A stretch of DNA of 64,000 nucleotides from positions 10,175,664 to 10,239,663 of the forward strand of contig NC_133220.1 in assembly GCF_040436345.1 (NCBI RefSeq), read 5' to 3'. Shown in pieces: positions 11,719 to 49,945 of this stretch. A program made the position numbers and the translations under genes. The notes beneath the pieces were generated by a model, which was not told the DNA's origin, did no database searches, and worked only from the letters and a program-made list of their open reading frames with translations. The DNA comes from Pagrus major (taxonomy: Eukaryota > Chordata > Actinopteri > Spariformes > Sparidae). Numbering within the stretch: position 1 is the stretch's first letter; each line of letters opens with the position of its first letter.

Positions 11719-14700
11719 GTAAGGCGACGTCCAGCTCGCTTCTTGGCACGGGGTGTCACGGTGGGCACGAGGGTCGGTCACCGTGTGTGTGTTTGTGTTG
11801 TGTGTCGGAACGCGTGAGGTTACTCTGTCGCACTAGCTAACGTCCTCTCGGGGCCCCGAAACAGCAGCAGACAGCAGCAAGCCTGTCTGTAGCTCGCTCG
11901 CTTGCTAATGTTGACGTTAGTTCAGCGGCTAACTTTAGCTTGCTGGATGCTAGTGAAGAAAAACAGCAGCGGCATGGTGACGAATAACAAACCGAAGTTA
12001 GCGCTAATGTTAGCCAGTGTTGTGACGGAGTCCATTAAAAAATTAGCTATGAATGGAATTCAGTGCGTGAGAAAAAATCACGTTAATTGAATTTTCTGGA
12101 TAGTAATGGCTTCTTCGTTTGTCTCGTCTCTGCCTCTGCACTTTTTAAAGTTAGCCAGATGCTTTCTTTAAGCAACTTTAGGTCCCCACAGGTCACGACC
12201 TTTAGCACAGAGGAGGAGTTATTTTGACAAGTGTAGGTCGTCGCCGAGGATAGCAGCACCTCTCCACTCCACTAGAGCCTGTGACCATGGCCCACCAGTG
12301 ACCCGACTGTGGTCAAAATAACGCCATAGTTAAAAGCTAATCCCTCCAACAGAGTGTCTGTCTGTTTTTTATGGTTGTATTTGTATCTTGGTGACTGCCA
12401 CTTAAAAAATGGTGTCCTTTATCTGCCAGTTTTGTCTTTGAAAATGTAAACAATGTCATATTTTTTTAATTGAAAACTCAAAGATATCAGATTGATTCTT
12501 TGGACAGTACTTTTGCTGATAGCAGTCTTGTGGGCTGGCTTTGGCAGAGTCTGTATCTGTGATGAAGTTACTTTTCTGTCTGTCAGGGAACTAAACTTGA
12601 TGTGTTGATCCTCTGATGGTGTTGCCACTTTGGGTCTGCATGCGCTGCTCCCTGAGAAACCTTTAGTCAAGCCATCATTTGATGCTGAGAAAGGAGAAAA
12701 TCATTGCTCAGAATAATGATTTTGCTTCTGTCCCGTCCACTTACTTTCCAAATCCTCAAACTTTCTGAATATTTACAGGTTTAAATGACAATATTAATCA
12801 ATGTTGTCAGGCTACAATGCAATGAATCCAGTAAGCACATTTCATTCAGACAAACTTACAATGCCACTATTCTTCAACTAAAGTCAATTTAGCCCTATCT
12901 CCCAGGCGTCTACACTTGTTGCCTATGGTACACACCTCTTCCTCATATTATCTGCGCTCTCAAAAGAGTCAGATCATGCCCAGTAATTTGTTTATTACAA
13001 GAAGAAAAAATGTCAACACCCTCAGTGAAGAAGCTAATAGATTTTCTTCAAGGCTACTCAGGTTAATGCAGGTGGATGTTGCTTTGTCCACTTAAAAGCA
13101 TGGCACACTGTTATTATGGAGTAAACGGACTGCTTTTAAACCTGAGATCACACAGCCAGAAAAATGTGCACATCTATTCTTAGCTGACACCTGGTGTAAT
13201 GCTGTAGGCTGTTATTCAAATGAATTGTTCTGTGCTATTAATGTGAGTGTTATGAAAATGTTGATTTGTTTGTTTCAGGAGAGGTGAGAGCCACACATCA
13301 ATATCATGTTTTGTTTAGACGAATGCTGATTTACATGTGAGATGGCCCCAATGCTCCCTCATCTGTACCCACTGTGCATTCACTTGCCTTTTGCACTGCA
13401 TCTGTTAGAGATAATCGTGATTGGGATCAGAGAGGCTTGACGTGTTTGCTCAGCCGAAATAGTTGGACTGATCTTTTCCTTGAGTTAAAGCAGCATACCT
13501 GGGCATGCTTTCATTGGCAAGATACTCACCACGATACTCCCGTATGTGCAAGTTGCCAGTTTCAGTCACAGCGGCAGCCAGTGTTTCCATTTGTAGTCAC
13601 ATTAAGGTTGTCAGTAGGTGCTCATGACGTCAGGAGATAATTGCTAAGATTTTATGTCCGTATCAGGATCCTTATTTAAAAAAGCAGGCTTGAGTATGTT
13701 GAGGCAGTTTTATAAGTGGACAGCTAGTTCAAAAGTGTGTTCATCTTTTTAGACAATCTATTTATGTTTAAATGTGACACTTAACTGCCTGATTTGAGTG
13801 GTTGAAGTCAACAGCCAACTGTGCACCGATTGTGATGACTGAAGGGAGCAGAATTGCCCTTTGTTGCATAAAAAGCTTGATGTCAGTAAACCAACCGACA
13901 GTCAGCATGATACAGAGACGCTTTTCAAAGATCCATCTGCAGGAAAGATGCAAGAACAGAGACTTTTGGAAATATTTTACTTGAACAAATGTCATGTTCT
14001 CTGCTCTTTATGATGAAGTAATCTGTGCTCATCCCATCAAGTGATTGCAGGCCCTTTCAAAACTGTTGTGTTTATATTCAACAGATGTACAAATAAAGCA
14101 GTGAAGTGAAGCAGTTTTAAGATAATATATAAAATTTCTGCATTAGAGTATCTAAAAATGACTAGACCTTTGCTATATATTTTGTTGAATTTTGTACCTA
14201 CATTATCTGAAATGTTTCCAGCAATGTTCAAACCCAGAGAAATCTGAAAATTTACTTAACGTGAGAGCGCATTTCATTTGGTCCCTTGTCGGTATAATTT
14301 CCAGGAGAGTGAGGAAAGAAGTCTGCAAATGAGATTAGACGTAATGTGAATAAAACTAAAACATCTGTCTGTGTTTTGAATTCAGGTCAACCACTCACTA
14401 AACACAGCACTCACCAAAGACTCCGGTTCTCTCTCTTCTTTTTCCCCTCTCCCCTCTGTAACATTATGTTGATGTAGTAAAATTAATTTCCCCTCCAGTA
14501 AACATTACAGTACATAAAATACCTGATAACGGAGGTCAGCTCCGTGGATCGCTGCTGCAGTCAGGTTGATAAACAGGAGTGAAGATAAAGCCATTTCTTA
14601 ATCACAAAAGTTAAAATGTAATCTCTGAGCCCCAAATCAGAGTAGAAACCGATGTGACTCAGGGTCTTTATTCTTTTAGAGCTGGCTGGCTCTGAGCAGC

Positions 14701-17700
14701 AGCTATGCTCCCCCGCTCCGCCCGACCCTCTCCACGCGGCACTCGGCAAACATCTTTTGTTTTGTCTTGTCTCTTTGGCAGAAATTACATATTGTGTGTT
14801 TTTATGCATCTGCACTAAGCAGCACAGTTACAGTCATAGCGTGATTATATTAAATCAGAGAATATCTTGATCAGCATAAAGGACCATCCACTTATTAGTG
14901 TCAGTCAAAGATCTTTAATTATTTCAAAGGCTTTAGTTATTGCGATAAACCGAAGAGCACAACACATCCTACAAAATGTCACATCAGGTCAAAGACCACT
15001 CTGACCTTTGTATGCTTCTCTGGGAATAAATTTACAGATTATGAGATTGACCTTTGCATCTGCTTTAATGTGATGTAACAGTCTCAGCAGTGAGGTCAGG
15101 ATCAGGATCCCACTATCAGGATGTGTCATAGAAATAATATTTGTGCAAATGAGAAGAAAGCCTTTCATCAGGGGGAAAAGAGAGAATTTAAGTGGCTCCA
15201 TTTTAACCCCATTAAATAGCAAGACTATGTCATGCTGGGCACAGTCATCTAGTCCATAAAAAGGTAATAAAGAAATACATCCTTGCAGATCTCACAATTA
15301 GTTTCTCTAAGCTGCTTGAAAGTCATGGGTCTCCAGTGACCCAGAGGCTTCTCTGTTATCCTTTTGGATTATATTAACTTTTTGATGTCTGGCTGGTCCA
15401 CTGCCGGCGTTGATAGAAATTTAAAGCACTTGTTTCTGATGAAAGCAGTAAAGCACTACATTTTTCAGTGCGGCTGCTCATCTCGGCTCATACCTGACCT
15501 ATTTTTTTTTACTCTTGGTGTGATCGAATCCTGAGAGTGATGCCTCGGAGACTGCTTTGATAGAAGAGGCTGGATTGAAGCGCCTTGCTAATCTGTAGGC
15601 TTTGCCAGAACTATTTCACTGTGGTATTTATAGATCAGAGGGAGAATCTTAAATTTATCTGTCATTCTGCTGCCCCCTCTCAGTCTGTCACTGTGTGCTT
15701 CTCTGTCTACTTCTCCCATGTTTATTTTGAGAGTCAATAACCAAACTCATTTTAGCATCTTGTTGAGCAATCTGCACGTTACATGTTCGGGCTTTACTAA
15801 ATAAAGCTGAGCAGAAAAAGACAACAGTCGGCTGGGGAGAGGCGAGTGAAAGTGTTTTGCATCTTCACAGCATGAGTCTGTGTGCTGGTATGGCTCACAC
15901 ACGCTCAGCACACTTAACCTGGAAAGCAGCCAGGGTCGCTTTGTGCTGGTCTACTCAGCTGTGGAAGCAAGGTCCGTCTGAGTCAGATGGCTCAATTACG
16001 GCTACCCGACCAATCTTGCCTCGGGATCAGAGGGTATCTCTGTCTTACATACCCTAACAAAGGCCGTCCTCACCCTCAGGGGATGACCCCAGCATCACCA
16101 AGGAAATGCTGCTTTTGTAGAGCACAAGATGTGAAAGCTGATTTGTACTGTTAAGATTCATTGGTCAGATTTAGATTTGGGTAGCTCAGCATGATTTCTA
16201 CAATGAACTTAAGCTAATAATGATTCTTTCAGGCCTGCAGTCTGACAATTATATTGTCAATTTAAAAAATCTTATTAAGATACCAAAAACTAAAAACTAT
16301 TGAAATTAAAAATTCAAATATATTCAATTTAAAATGACATGAAATATAGAAAAATGGCAACTCCTCACATTTGAGGGGCTAGGACCAATTACTGTCTATT
16401 AATTCAAATTTTGTGTCCATTGTGTAATTGTTTTGGTATTGAATGGGCACAGTTATTTTTGCATGCGTTTTGCCGAATCGATTAGATTCCGATTCAATTC
16501 AATAGCGATTCACTTAGGGATATTTCAGTTGCATTACTAACTTAGCTTGGAAATGAAAGATATTCTAAGAAAAGCAGTGTTAACCCTCTAACCTGGTGCA
16601 TTAAAAATATTAATGTTTGCATAAAGAATTGAATTCAATGGTTTCAGAGATGTGTGGTTAAAATCTGCCTATGGAGAAATGAATTGGATATTGTCTTGAT
16701 TTTAGCATCCACTTATTAAATGTACTGTAGTGAAAGAACAATAAAGTAATGCCAATGTAGGATAATGTCTTTCAACAAAGAAAAATGAGAAAAAAAATAG
16801 AATCTTTCCTGTTTTAAACACATTTTTTAGCCATTCGAGTATAGATTTCTGAGTTCACAAGGTAGGTACATTCAGGTGTCTTTAGAGATTTACTTGCATA
16901 ACAGAAAATTTACCTGGATTTGGTGCTTGGCAGCTGTTAATTTCGGACCCTGACCCGCATCTACAGGATCCAAGGTTTATACTGAAAGATCTATTTCAAG
17001 ATTTTCTTAATAGATGTTGGATCATTCAAATGAAGATCAACTTGAACTGGAAAATCTATTCATATATTTTTTTAAACCGGGTTAATTCATACATTGCAGA
17101 AATGACAGCCTCCTTCACGGGCTGTCAGAATCAGAAATAGGTTGTTGATCCCTGAGGGGAAATTGGTTTGTTCATAGTAGCTCCTTTTTAGAATAGAAAT
17201 ACCACATTATAGAGAGATTGAATAAAACAGGTTTATAAAAATAAAATATGCAAGTAGCAAAATATAAAATATCTTTTAAAAAATTGCATGAAACTGTATG
17301 TGTATGTACATTTATAAATAGAAGGGCTGGGCTAGGGCTGAACAATTTATTAAAATATCATTAAAATCAAAGTATGGCCAAATGCAGTATTCAAATCGCA
17401 GAAGCTGCATTTTTTTTCGTTAAAGGTAAAATGTGGGTCAAAGCAGCATTATAATGAAGTACTGTAGTGCTTAAAACATTTCAACCATCTTAAACACACA
17501 GTCTGGCAGGCAGATGCTCCATTTCTCCTGCGTGATATAAATAGGCATTCCTCACCAAAAAATAATTGAAAACAGTCCATATGCATCCAATGAATATATT
17601 CAGTCCCTTAAAGGAAAAAAAACATTTTAGTTCTGTACAATATGTTCTTGAGTGACTCATATGTCAATTAAAATAATTCTGGTTTATTTTAAACTTTTCA

Positions 17701-17879
17701 GATGAATCTTAATGAGTACGGAGTTGGTATATTTTCATGCAAACTTTTTAGTACATCGGCTGGCAGTGTCTTTGATGTAGGAATCTAAAAGCAGGGCTCA
17801 TATGGTGCCTAGATCATTTATTTTTATACCTCTCCCCAAAAGAGCTTGTTAGGCATCAACATTTTTTGTCATTGATAAT

Positions 17880-18680
17880 GAGCTTGAATGCCCTTTAAAC
17901 AAAAGGCGGGGTTTATTTGTTTTTAAGCCCCTCGCTGGACCACCCCTTATGCCTCACTTCTATGCGACTGCTCTCTGTTTATTCTAGTATCTCATGGCAG
18001 TTCGGCGACCTTGGTTTTCAGATGTTGAGGTCCATCATCAAGGAGCTCATATTAAACTAAGCCACCCCGTTCCTTTTCCTGTTTTGACCCCCATCTGCTG
18101 CACAGCTCTGTTAGCCAAGTGTGAGACTCGAGGCTTGCGTTTCTGGCTCCTTCACCAGCTAATCTATATGCTAATGTGAAGATAATAATCAATGAGGTTC
18201 ACGCATGGTTGGCCCCAATCAATACCACATTGCGCCAGCAAACGATTCAAATGGCAACATTTCATACAGCCAGACAGTCGGGTGGCGTGTTAATGTGGTG
18301 GGGCAGACCGTAAGCATGCCATTATCCTCTGGTTTTATCTTCCCTATTCCACATAAATGAATCCTGTTGTCATTAAAGAGAGGTTTGAATTCAACTGCAA
18401 ACCTATCCCATTTCACTTTTATGACGGGATCGCAATTTTCTAATCCTATTGTTTTGCATGTAATTTCCATAACTGTTATAAATAGGTGGTTTGACGCTTT
18501 CCTGCTGCGACTTGGCTAGCCCCTCAAATTCTGATTTATGCAATTAGTTGAGTTGGGGCTTTTTAATGGTGCACTTTTAGCAGGATTAGAGCAAATTGTG
18601 GTAAAGATTTAATCTACCAGGGCCTCTCATAACAGGCAGTCACTGGGTAATAGGTGTCTTGATGGATCACAATTCCTTTT
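17880..18680. promoter_or_regulatory. Candidate conserved non-coding cluster in intron 1
   Basis: A repeat-free stretch rich in homeodomain and POU-like words: TTATGCAATTAG (18537-18548), TTTGCATGTAATT (18452-18464), CCAATCAAT (18215-18223), CATTTATGCC-like and TTATAAATAG. There is no open frame with protein character. I infer an enhancer from composition and motif density; a multi-fish alignment is needed to show conservation. Confidence 0.3.
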
Positions 18681-19126
18681 TTTTTTTTTTTTTACTCTCT
18701 AACCTCTGTCACAAAATTGATAATGATACTGTCTTGCTAGTAAGATAATGGGTTAGATGTTCAGTCTGGGCACATGGTCCTTAGCTGAATGTCATGATAC
18801 AAAATTGGGCCATTCAGAGCTGCCAGTTATTGGTGAAAATGGTGCTGTCTTTAAATTTGAGGCACTGAACTTGAAATGTAGCCTTCAGTTTTCAGCTGTC
18901 CGGACTTAGACTTAGCAAAATAAAGAGATATGTCTGAGCTGTCATTTTAATAAATCACTCCTCACTACCTTAGATTTGACTTTTTTACACAAAAAAAAAA
19001 TAATTTAGGTGATGATTACAGCCCACCTTATTTTGGAGGGTCTATGCATCCTTAAAAAAATTCAGTATTCAGGCAGCAGCAGAGGGGGAGGGGAGAGACG
19101 GAGTAAAATCATTACCATCATCTTCA

Positions 19127-19500
19127 TTAGAGGGGATCCTGTTGTCCAATCAGCACACCGCTCTGCACGGGGATTCCATAGGCACCCCGTTGGCTGTCGC
19201 TAGGATACCACATAATCAGGAGGCAGGCCGCGGCCTGGTTGGTGGAGTGGGGTGTTGATGCTGGGACGACAAGCTCGCTTTGAGTTGGGGGTAGACAAGA
19301 GGGGCTGGGGGTTTGGATATAGCACAGAAACACGCTCGCACACGCTCACTCATTCAGTCAGTCAGCCAACCAGCCAGCCACTCAGTGAGGCAGACAAAGA
19401 AGAGCAACATCCTGCAGGAGGACAGCACGCTCCCGGGGGATGGGGCATCATACCCCTGCATCGCGTTGGGGGGGCCGGAGGAGGTAGGAGCATCAGGGTT
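19127..19500 (+). promoter_or_regulatory. Possible alternative phc2 promoter/first exon
   Basis: GC-richer and CpG-containing compared with the surrounding intron. It has a CCAATCAG box near 19145, a GC-rich stretch (CCGCGG near 19226; CCCGGG near 19433) and a donor-like GGAGGAG|GTAGGAG at about 19482. This could be an alternative 5' exon splicing to 23483. No transcript evidence is available and it may be only a GC-rich enhancer. Confidence 0.25.
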
Positions 19501-22500
19501 AGGGGGCTTTGTCTCAGCAGCAGAGTACCCCTCCACACACACACATACACAAACATACACACTAACATACATCTCTCTGTGGGCTCTTACAGCCATTATC
19601 ACACGTCAATCGATTTGTGCAGCTGACACGTGTGTTCTTGTGGTATTTTTTTAATGTGGGTCATCAGAGTTTTCCTATGTGTAGACTAACGGACAGACAC
19701 TGATGGAGGCTCCAGCACTCTCTCTCAGTGATCTAAGCTCTGTAGAGACAGCCAGTCTGTCTGACAGTCTCTTAACAGCTCTCATCTTCCTGCGGGCTAT
19801 GCAAATCCTCTAGACAAAAATCTGACGGTCGGGTCTTGCGGTCTTGTAATGCCAGCTGAGTAGATCAATATGATCTCTTTTGAGGCGCGCAAATAGTTGA
19901 CATTGTGTTGTTATGGTGTTGACCAGCTCTTTGCGATGTATTACAGGCTGCTGGCGCTGCTTTGATGTGCTCTCAAACACACTGGCTCTACCACTTTTCA
20001 TGGGTACCACGTTTTTCTCCAAATCAAATCAAAGCTTGTAGATGTGGAAGTGGGGTTAAGGATTTGAGTGGGGGGGTGATCCCATTCGCACCCCCTTCAC
20101 TGATGGATGGGTGACTCCTCTCAGAAAGACAGGGTCTGAAGGCATCATTACCAGAGGGGATTCCCTCCCCTCTCCACACATGAGGTGAAGGAGACTCTGG
20201 GATGTAGGCTAATGACTGCATACAGGCAGGCAGGCTTTGGCAGTGGCAGTGCTTTGTTTACAACCAGAAAGCCACTCTGCCTGACAAAATTTCAGCTTTT
20301 TCGCAGCCACAATTATGTAGAGATGAAATTTGAAATTCGCCACAAGCACTGCAGAATGCAAATGTGTGGTTCCTTTGTTTTGGAGCGGTTACAATTCTTA
20401 TATTTTTGCTAAATTGAATAATGTCTGTCAGTCCCCCTTTTTCAGGGATTTTCTGGCTTGGTTTGGTTTTCATTTTTTATTTAGATTGCTCTCATATAAT
20501 TTAATGACCCCAGACATTCCTGCGTAGAGAATAGTGTTGACAAGTTTTGTTCTGTTGTGCATGTCAGTGCATTTTAACTGAAATATAAAGGATGTACTAG
20601 CACTGGGCAATATATCGATATTATATCACTGTTGTGATATGAAATTAGATATTTTCTTAGGTTTTGGAAATCGTTATATATTAACTGTTCCTTTTCCTGG
20701 TTTTGAAGGCTGCATTACAGTCAAGTGATGTAATTTTCTGAATTTACAAGGCTGTTCGACTTGTTCTAATAAATGCCTTTACCAACTTTGCCATTATATC
20801 CACATTACTGATGATTATGTATCAAAAATCTCATTGTACTAATATTTTGTCCAAGTACCAAAAGTCATAGATAGAATTGTCGCAATTTTGATCTCACGGT
20901 ATTTGGTCAAACATATCCTGATATTTGACTTTGTCGCCCTGTCCTGACATTTATAAAGTGCAACAAGAGAAGATTTCAAAATAACAAAATATACTGTTTA
21001 TCGCCTAAAATATTGCTTTATTATTTTAAGGCCATATCACCCAGCTCTGTGATGACTAACCTTATTAAGCCTTATTCATAGCATCTCAAGTTGTAATTTA
21101 AAGCACATGGAGTCCTTTTTCCATCCTTTTTCTCATTCAGTGACTGATTTGTTTACTCAGATATTTATGGCCGTTCTGCTTTTGCCATTTCAAGGAGCAG
21201 CATATGGTTTAGTCAGATTGCAGTTTGTTTCCAAGTCTGCTTTGTAGCGTAAGTGGGCTATAGAGCTGTGCTTTGGCCCCTAATCCGTTCAAAAGAATAA
21301 TGAGGAGGAGGAGGAAATAGCTTAACAATTGCGGCATGGCAGCAGCTTCGCTTCTTATTTAATTACTTCCATCACACCCTCTTTCCACTCCAAGCTGTTT
21401 GAAACCCTCAACCTGCTCACTCGGCCCTTCACCCCTTGCTCGTTCTTGTTCCCTTCCAGCCCACTCCCCCTCTATAACTTAATGCACACACCTCTAACCT
21501 CAAGGCTAGAAATTCCATCCTCCCCATGTTGGCCTCTTTTTTCAGCTCCGTTACATCAGCTGTCATGCCGTTTGAATCCCAGCCCCTCCTCTGCACAACT
21601 AGCGTCTCAAAGTCTCGATGGTCTCCTTCTATTAGAGCTCTGCTTCGTCAGAAACTTCTGAACTTTCTTCGTATTCTTTCAACAAAACATCACAGAGGAA
21701 GCATCCTGTCTCTGCTCCCCTCATCTTATCACCTGTCATGCTGAGGGCCCCCTCCATCTCATCTGCCTGGAGAGCCTTGAACCTTCTCTGCCTGTGCTAA
21801 TGGATAGTAGAGCACCAGGGGACCAACGTTAAAAAGGCTTTTACTGAAGGAGGCTTAATCATTCGTTCTTTTCTCTTCCGTGCTCATGACGGATGAGAAG
21901 AAATTGAGTCAGAAGTCTGAGATGCTGTATGTCACATTAACATTGCTTTTGACACAGTAGTTATCCATTAGCTGATTGTTATTAAGAAGAAGAAGACTGA
22001 GCAGAGTTTGGGCAAAAATTAGGCTGATTCTCATGTTAAATTCATTGATGTGTTTGTATCACAGTCTGGGGCGTTTTGATGCGAGTTTCAGTCATATTTA
22101 GAACAGCGTCTGCTGCCTTCCCAATTAACTTTCACCGAATGCGAGTTTTGTTGTTTATATGAAACACTCCAGTGTGTAAGATGTAATTTAGGGTTGTTAG
22201 CCAGACACTGTGCCTCTTTTTATGCAAAACTCAGTGGATTTCATTAGCTTTATGAATAGCATTTTCATATGCCTCTCTAACCAGCTTTGTTCTGCCATGC
22301 CTCACTTTTTGTTTTTGAGAGAATGAAGTCAGACACATTTGTATTATGTTTTTGTTCCGCCTGTGTTCTCAGAACAGTGCAGGGGTAGTTTATTTGAATA
22401 GGCTCATGAATTTAGATGATAATATTTCTGTGTATGCAGAATAAACAGACTTCAGAAGAATCAGTCATTTTCCCAGCTGATGCTCAAGTCCTACTGCAGA

Positions 22501-23144
22501 TTTGTGTAATGCAGAACTTTCCACATTTACTCATATTTAGCAATGAGTCCATTTGCAGACACTATTCTGACGTATATTTCAGGACTTGCAGTGATTTCCG
22601 AGAAATTTAAGTGTAATTGTGATGTGGTTAGCAGTAACATTTATTAAATGCGTGAATACCCATAAAATACATTGATAAAGTCACTTGAAACAAAAGAAAA
22701 GCAATGAGTCCAATCTTGGAACAGAGATTGGAGATCCACCTCCTTCAGATCAAATCATGGTTGTGTGGCAGTGTGGAAGGACACAACTGGGAGAGAATCA
22801 TTGTTTCGGCCTTGAAATCCGCCTGGATAGCACCTGGTTTCTTGCTCCAGTCTCAGGAGCAACAACTCTTTTGCAGTCTCCTGGCAGCACAATGTTGTTT
22901 GAGGCACCACGAAGCATAATAGAAACTCAGAGCAATTAAGCAGACTTTCCAATAGAAATGGAAGTTTTGTTTGGTTGGTCAGACTGATTTCTGAGCCTGG
23001 AAAAAAAGGCTGAACTTGAATTTGAATCAATGGTCGTTTTAGTCATTTTTCAAACAAAAATGCAAAACACTCTGATTCCAGCTTCCCAAATATGCAGACT
23101 TAATGCTTTTTCTTTGTTATTTATGATATTAAACTGAATATGTT

Positions 23145-23210
23145 TTGTTGGTCAAATCAGACAATCAGCAGATTCATTGATAATGAAAATAATCTTCAAT
23201 TGCAGTCCTA
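23145..23210 (-). mobile_element. Fragment of GCTGCAAC-type dispersed repeat
   Basis: The phrases GTTGGTCAAATCAGACAATC and ATTGATAATGAAAATAATC match the end of the palindromic repeat that is more complete at 34033-34330. Only the terminus is visible. Confidence 0.45.
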
Positions 23211-23540
23211 TAGATGTTTTATCTCTGACATACTCGCACTCACTTCCTCTTCCCTTATGATTTCATTATCACATCAAATTAATTGATGTGTTGCTGGACT
23301 CACATTTCCTTGAAGTTGAACTGTACAGGACTATTTTGCCTCTCCTACAGATGTTTCTTTCCTTGTCTGTTGTAGTTTCCCCATCTTGAGAGAAACCTTT
23401 TTATTATTTTCTTTGGTTTGGGATAAAGAATGGGAATAGTGTGCCCTTTTTTTCTCATGTGCTCTCCTTCTTCCCTCTTCAGGCACAGGAGAGCCATTCA
23501 GAGGAGCCGCGGGTCAAAGGTGAGAAGAGCAGAGGGCACC

Positions 23541-47703
<24,163 letters not shown>

Positions 47704-49945
47704 CAGGAAAGGGCGTTTGTGTGCTGTGCGTTGATCTCCGTGCGCACTTGTGTATGTGTGTTTGTAAGTGTGTGACAGAATAGGGAGAGTGAGAGAGAGA
47801 GTGTGAAACTTTGGCACAAGGAAAATGATGTGTCATCGTAGCACTGACAACAGACTGACTGCACTATGACCCCGTCTTCACCTCACAACTGGATTAAATC
47901 TCATGTTAGCTGGCACTTATATTCACCTGCATCTGCTCAATACCCATGTGACCATGTGAACCAGGGATTGACCAATAGTTTTTTCAGAGCAGAAACAGAT
48001 AACCGATATACATTTGCAGTAAAAATAAAAATCTTAGTGTCAAGATAGTGTCAGAATTGTCAAAAAGTTACATTTTTAGGTACTTAACTTGAGTATTTCC
48101 ATTTTCTGCGACTTCATACTTCCACTCCGCTACATTTATTTGATAACTTAAGTTACTAGTTACTTTGTGGATTTAGATTATTCAGTGTTGATTGGCTATT
48201 ACCTGTGACATGTAACTTATCTGATAGCGTTGTGGGCAGGACATCCACAGAGCTGTAGGAGCGCATTTCTAATTAATTTACTTTATCAACAATCGGACAC
48301 AAAAAAACACCACAATTGATGATGGGGGGAAAAGTGATGAATATCGGACAGGCCGATTATCAATTTATCCCGAATGTGAACTTTGTCATTGACAGGAATG
48401 ATGGTACGTATATTTAGTGCTAACACGAAAGCTTCTATCGAAATGTTGCATCTGCTGCACCGAAAAAGAAGCAAAAAGACCGCAAGAAATGGAGCCCTTC
48501 TGTGGCGTTGAAGTAGTCTCAAAACCAGCAAGGGAGCATTTCTCCACTTGCACATGTGCGGTCCTGCTACTACGGGGGGCTGTGGCGAGCACAAGTTTGA
48601 CCCGCCACGCTCGCAACAGCTCAAGGAGTTACAACTCGAGCACTTGAAGCTGTTCGTCAATGGTCGGAGCCTGAAACCACCAGCCCACCAGGGGAAAAAG
48701 AAGACCAAAAAATGCTGGGCCAGTTGAAAGATCGATCGATGTCAAGCTGCCTGTCTAAAAGCTACAGATAACTTTTCGCTGCGTCTGGTACCTTTTTTGC
48801 ATTTTAAGATCTGATCATAATGTGGGCAGAAGTGAGATAACAAGAGTGCTTATTAAAACCCAGGTGTAGAGGCAAAGGCCTTTTTATCAGACGTCATTAT
48901 CCAGATAACACATCTACAGAAACTGTGATAACAGCAGGTGGAGATCGGGTCTCAGATTTGGTCCGAGGAAAAAAAAAACTGTAGAGCTTTAAAGTAAAAC
49001 AGGGAATTAAATAAAGTGACTTCCTGTTCAGTTGTGCCCAGGTTGAGTTCATACTGCAGCACAGTCGTCAACGAATTGAGGCATCAAGACAAACATGAGT
49101 GAAGTCTGGATTTATTATTATTATTATTATATTATTATAATTAGAGATGTTTTTTGTACAGTTTTGTTAGCGTGTGAATGAAAGAGAAACGTGTGTGTGT
49201 GGCTGGGAACAGAAGATTGCATTCATTAATTTTCTCATTTTCATTCAGTAGATGCTCCTTTGCCTTTTCTCACAATAAGACTCTCACAGCTCTGAATACA
49301 AAGCTTGAATGCAGAGAAACCGCTTGTGACATTGATTTCCCTTTCATGAGGACCTCGCCAGCTTTCCTCCTGTAGATTTAAACTGCTTGCAAACGATTTT
49401 TTTTTTTTTTTTTTTGCCTCTTTGTCAAAAATGATTTACTCAAATACGACATCGATTTCTTGTCTCTGTTTCATAGGAGGACACTAAGTTATGGAAGGTA
49501 CAAGTCGGGTGAGCTGCCCTGCTTTTGGCACTTACTCTTTCTCGTTTGCTTTAATGTTGTGAGATGCTCCACCTAAAGTGAGAGTGGCATCTGTGCAGCG
49601 AGTTTATACAGTATGTACATAGCAGCTCCAGTGAGGAAAAAGACTTAAACTGAGTGTTTTTTTTTAAGTTATCCTTGTTATTTTAAAAAAACAGAAATGT
49701 AATTATGTTATTTTGAAATATGCAAATGTATAAATATCACGGCCTGGGAGGTGTTTTTGTAATGTTTTTGTTTTTTTTATTTCTAATGAAAATATGATCA
49801 TATCTATTTGTGTTTTGTGGCTGTGATGGAAGGTCAACTTTTTTAGATAAGGCTTTGTCAAATGCTTGTATTTATCAAAACGGTTTGTTACACAACATTT
49901 TGCAATTATAAATAATTTGCAATACAGTTCTGTCTTTGGTCAGTT
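47704..49945 (+). other. phc2: phc2 3' UTR (end inferred)
   Basis: No further coding sequence follows. Possible poly(A) signals are AATAAA near 49012 and a weaker AATACA at 49921-49926 after an AU-rich end (49660-49920) that has long U runs and AUUU motifs. The stretch 47955-48720 is derived from dispersed repeats. A poly-T run sits at 49399-49418. Confidence 0.45.
47955..48720 (+). mobile_element. hAT-like repeat remnant inside phc2 3' UTR
   Basis: 47960-48035 (CCAGGGATTGACCAATAG ... AACCGATATACATTTG) and 48340-48365 (TATCGGACAGGCCGATTATC) look like the ends of a common fish hAT-type repeat with clustered CCGATA words. Between them, 48060-48180 is another repeat (GTACTTAACTTGAGTATTTC, CCACTCCGCTACATTTATTT) also present at 51972-52180. 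The 48417-48720 part might derive from a BED-finger transposase, but I could not confirm it. No intact frame. Confidence 0.4.

Larger units (their letters stand above)
11719..23482 (+). other. phc2: phc2 intron 1 (11.8 kb)
   Basis: The intron is bounded by GTAAGG at 11719 and TTCAG at 23478-23482. No coding exon is seen inside. It contains candidate regulatory blocks at 17880-18680 and 19127-19500, a poly-T run near 18677, and a repeat tail near 23145-23210. The rest is AT-rich and unremarkable. A large first intron with regulatory content is common in developmental genes. Confidence 0.65.

Noticed and set aside
11435..11768. Open frames on both strands across phc2 exon 1
   Set aside because: CpG-rich DNA has few stop codons; the frame does not join the PHC2 reading frame and has no homology.
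48286..48708. 140-codon minus-strand frame in the phc2 3' UTR
   Set aside because: Antisense of repeat-derived sequence; Cys-rich look comes from that repeat, with no recognisable domain.
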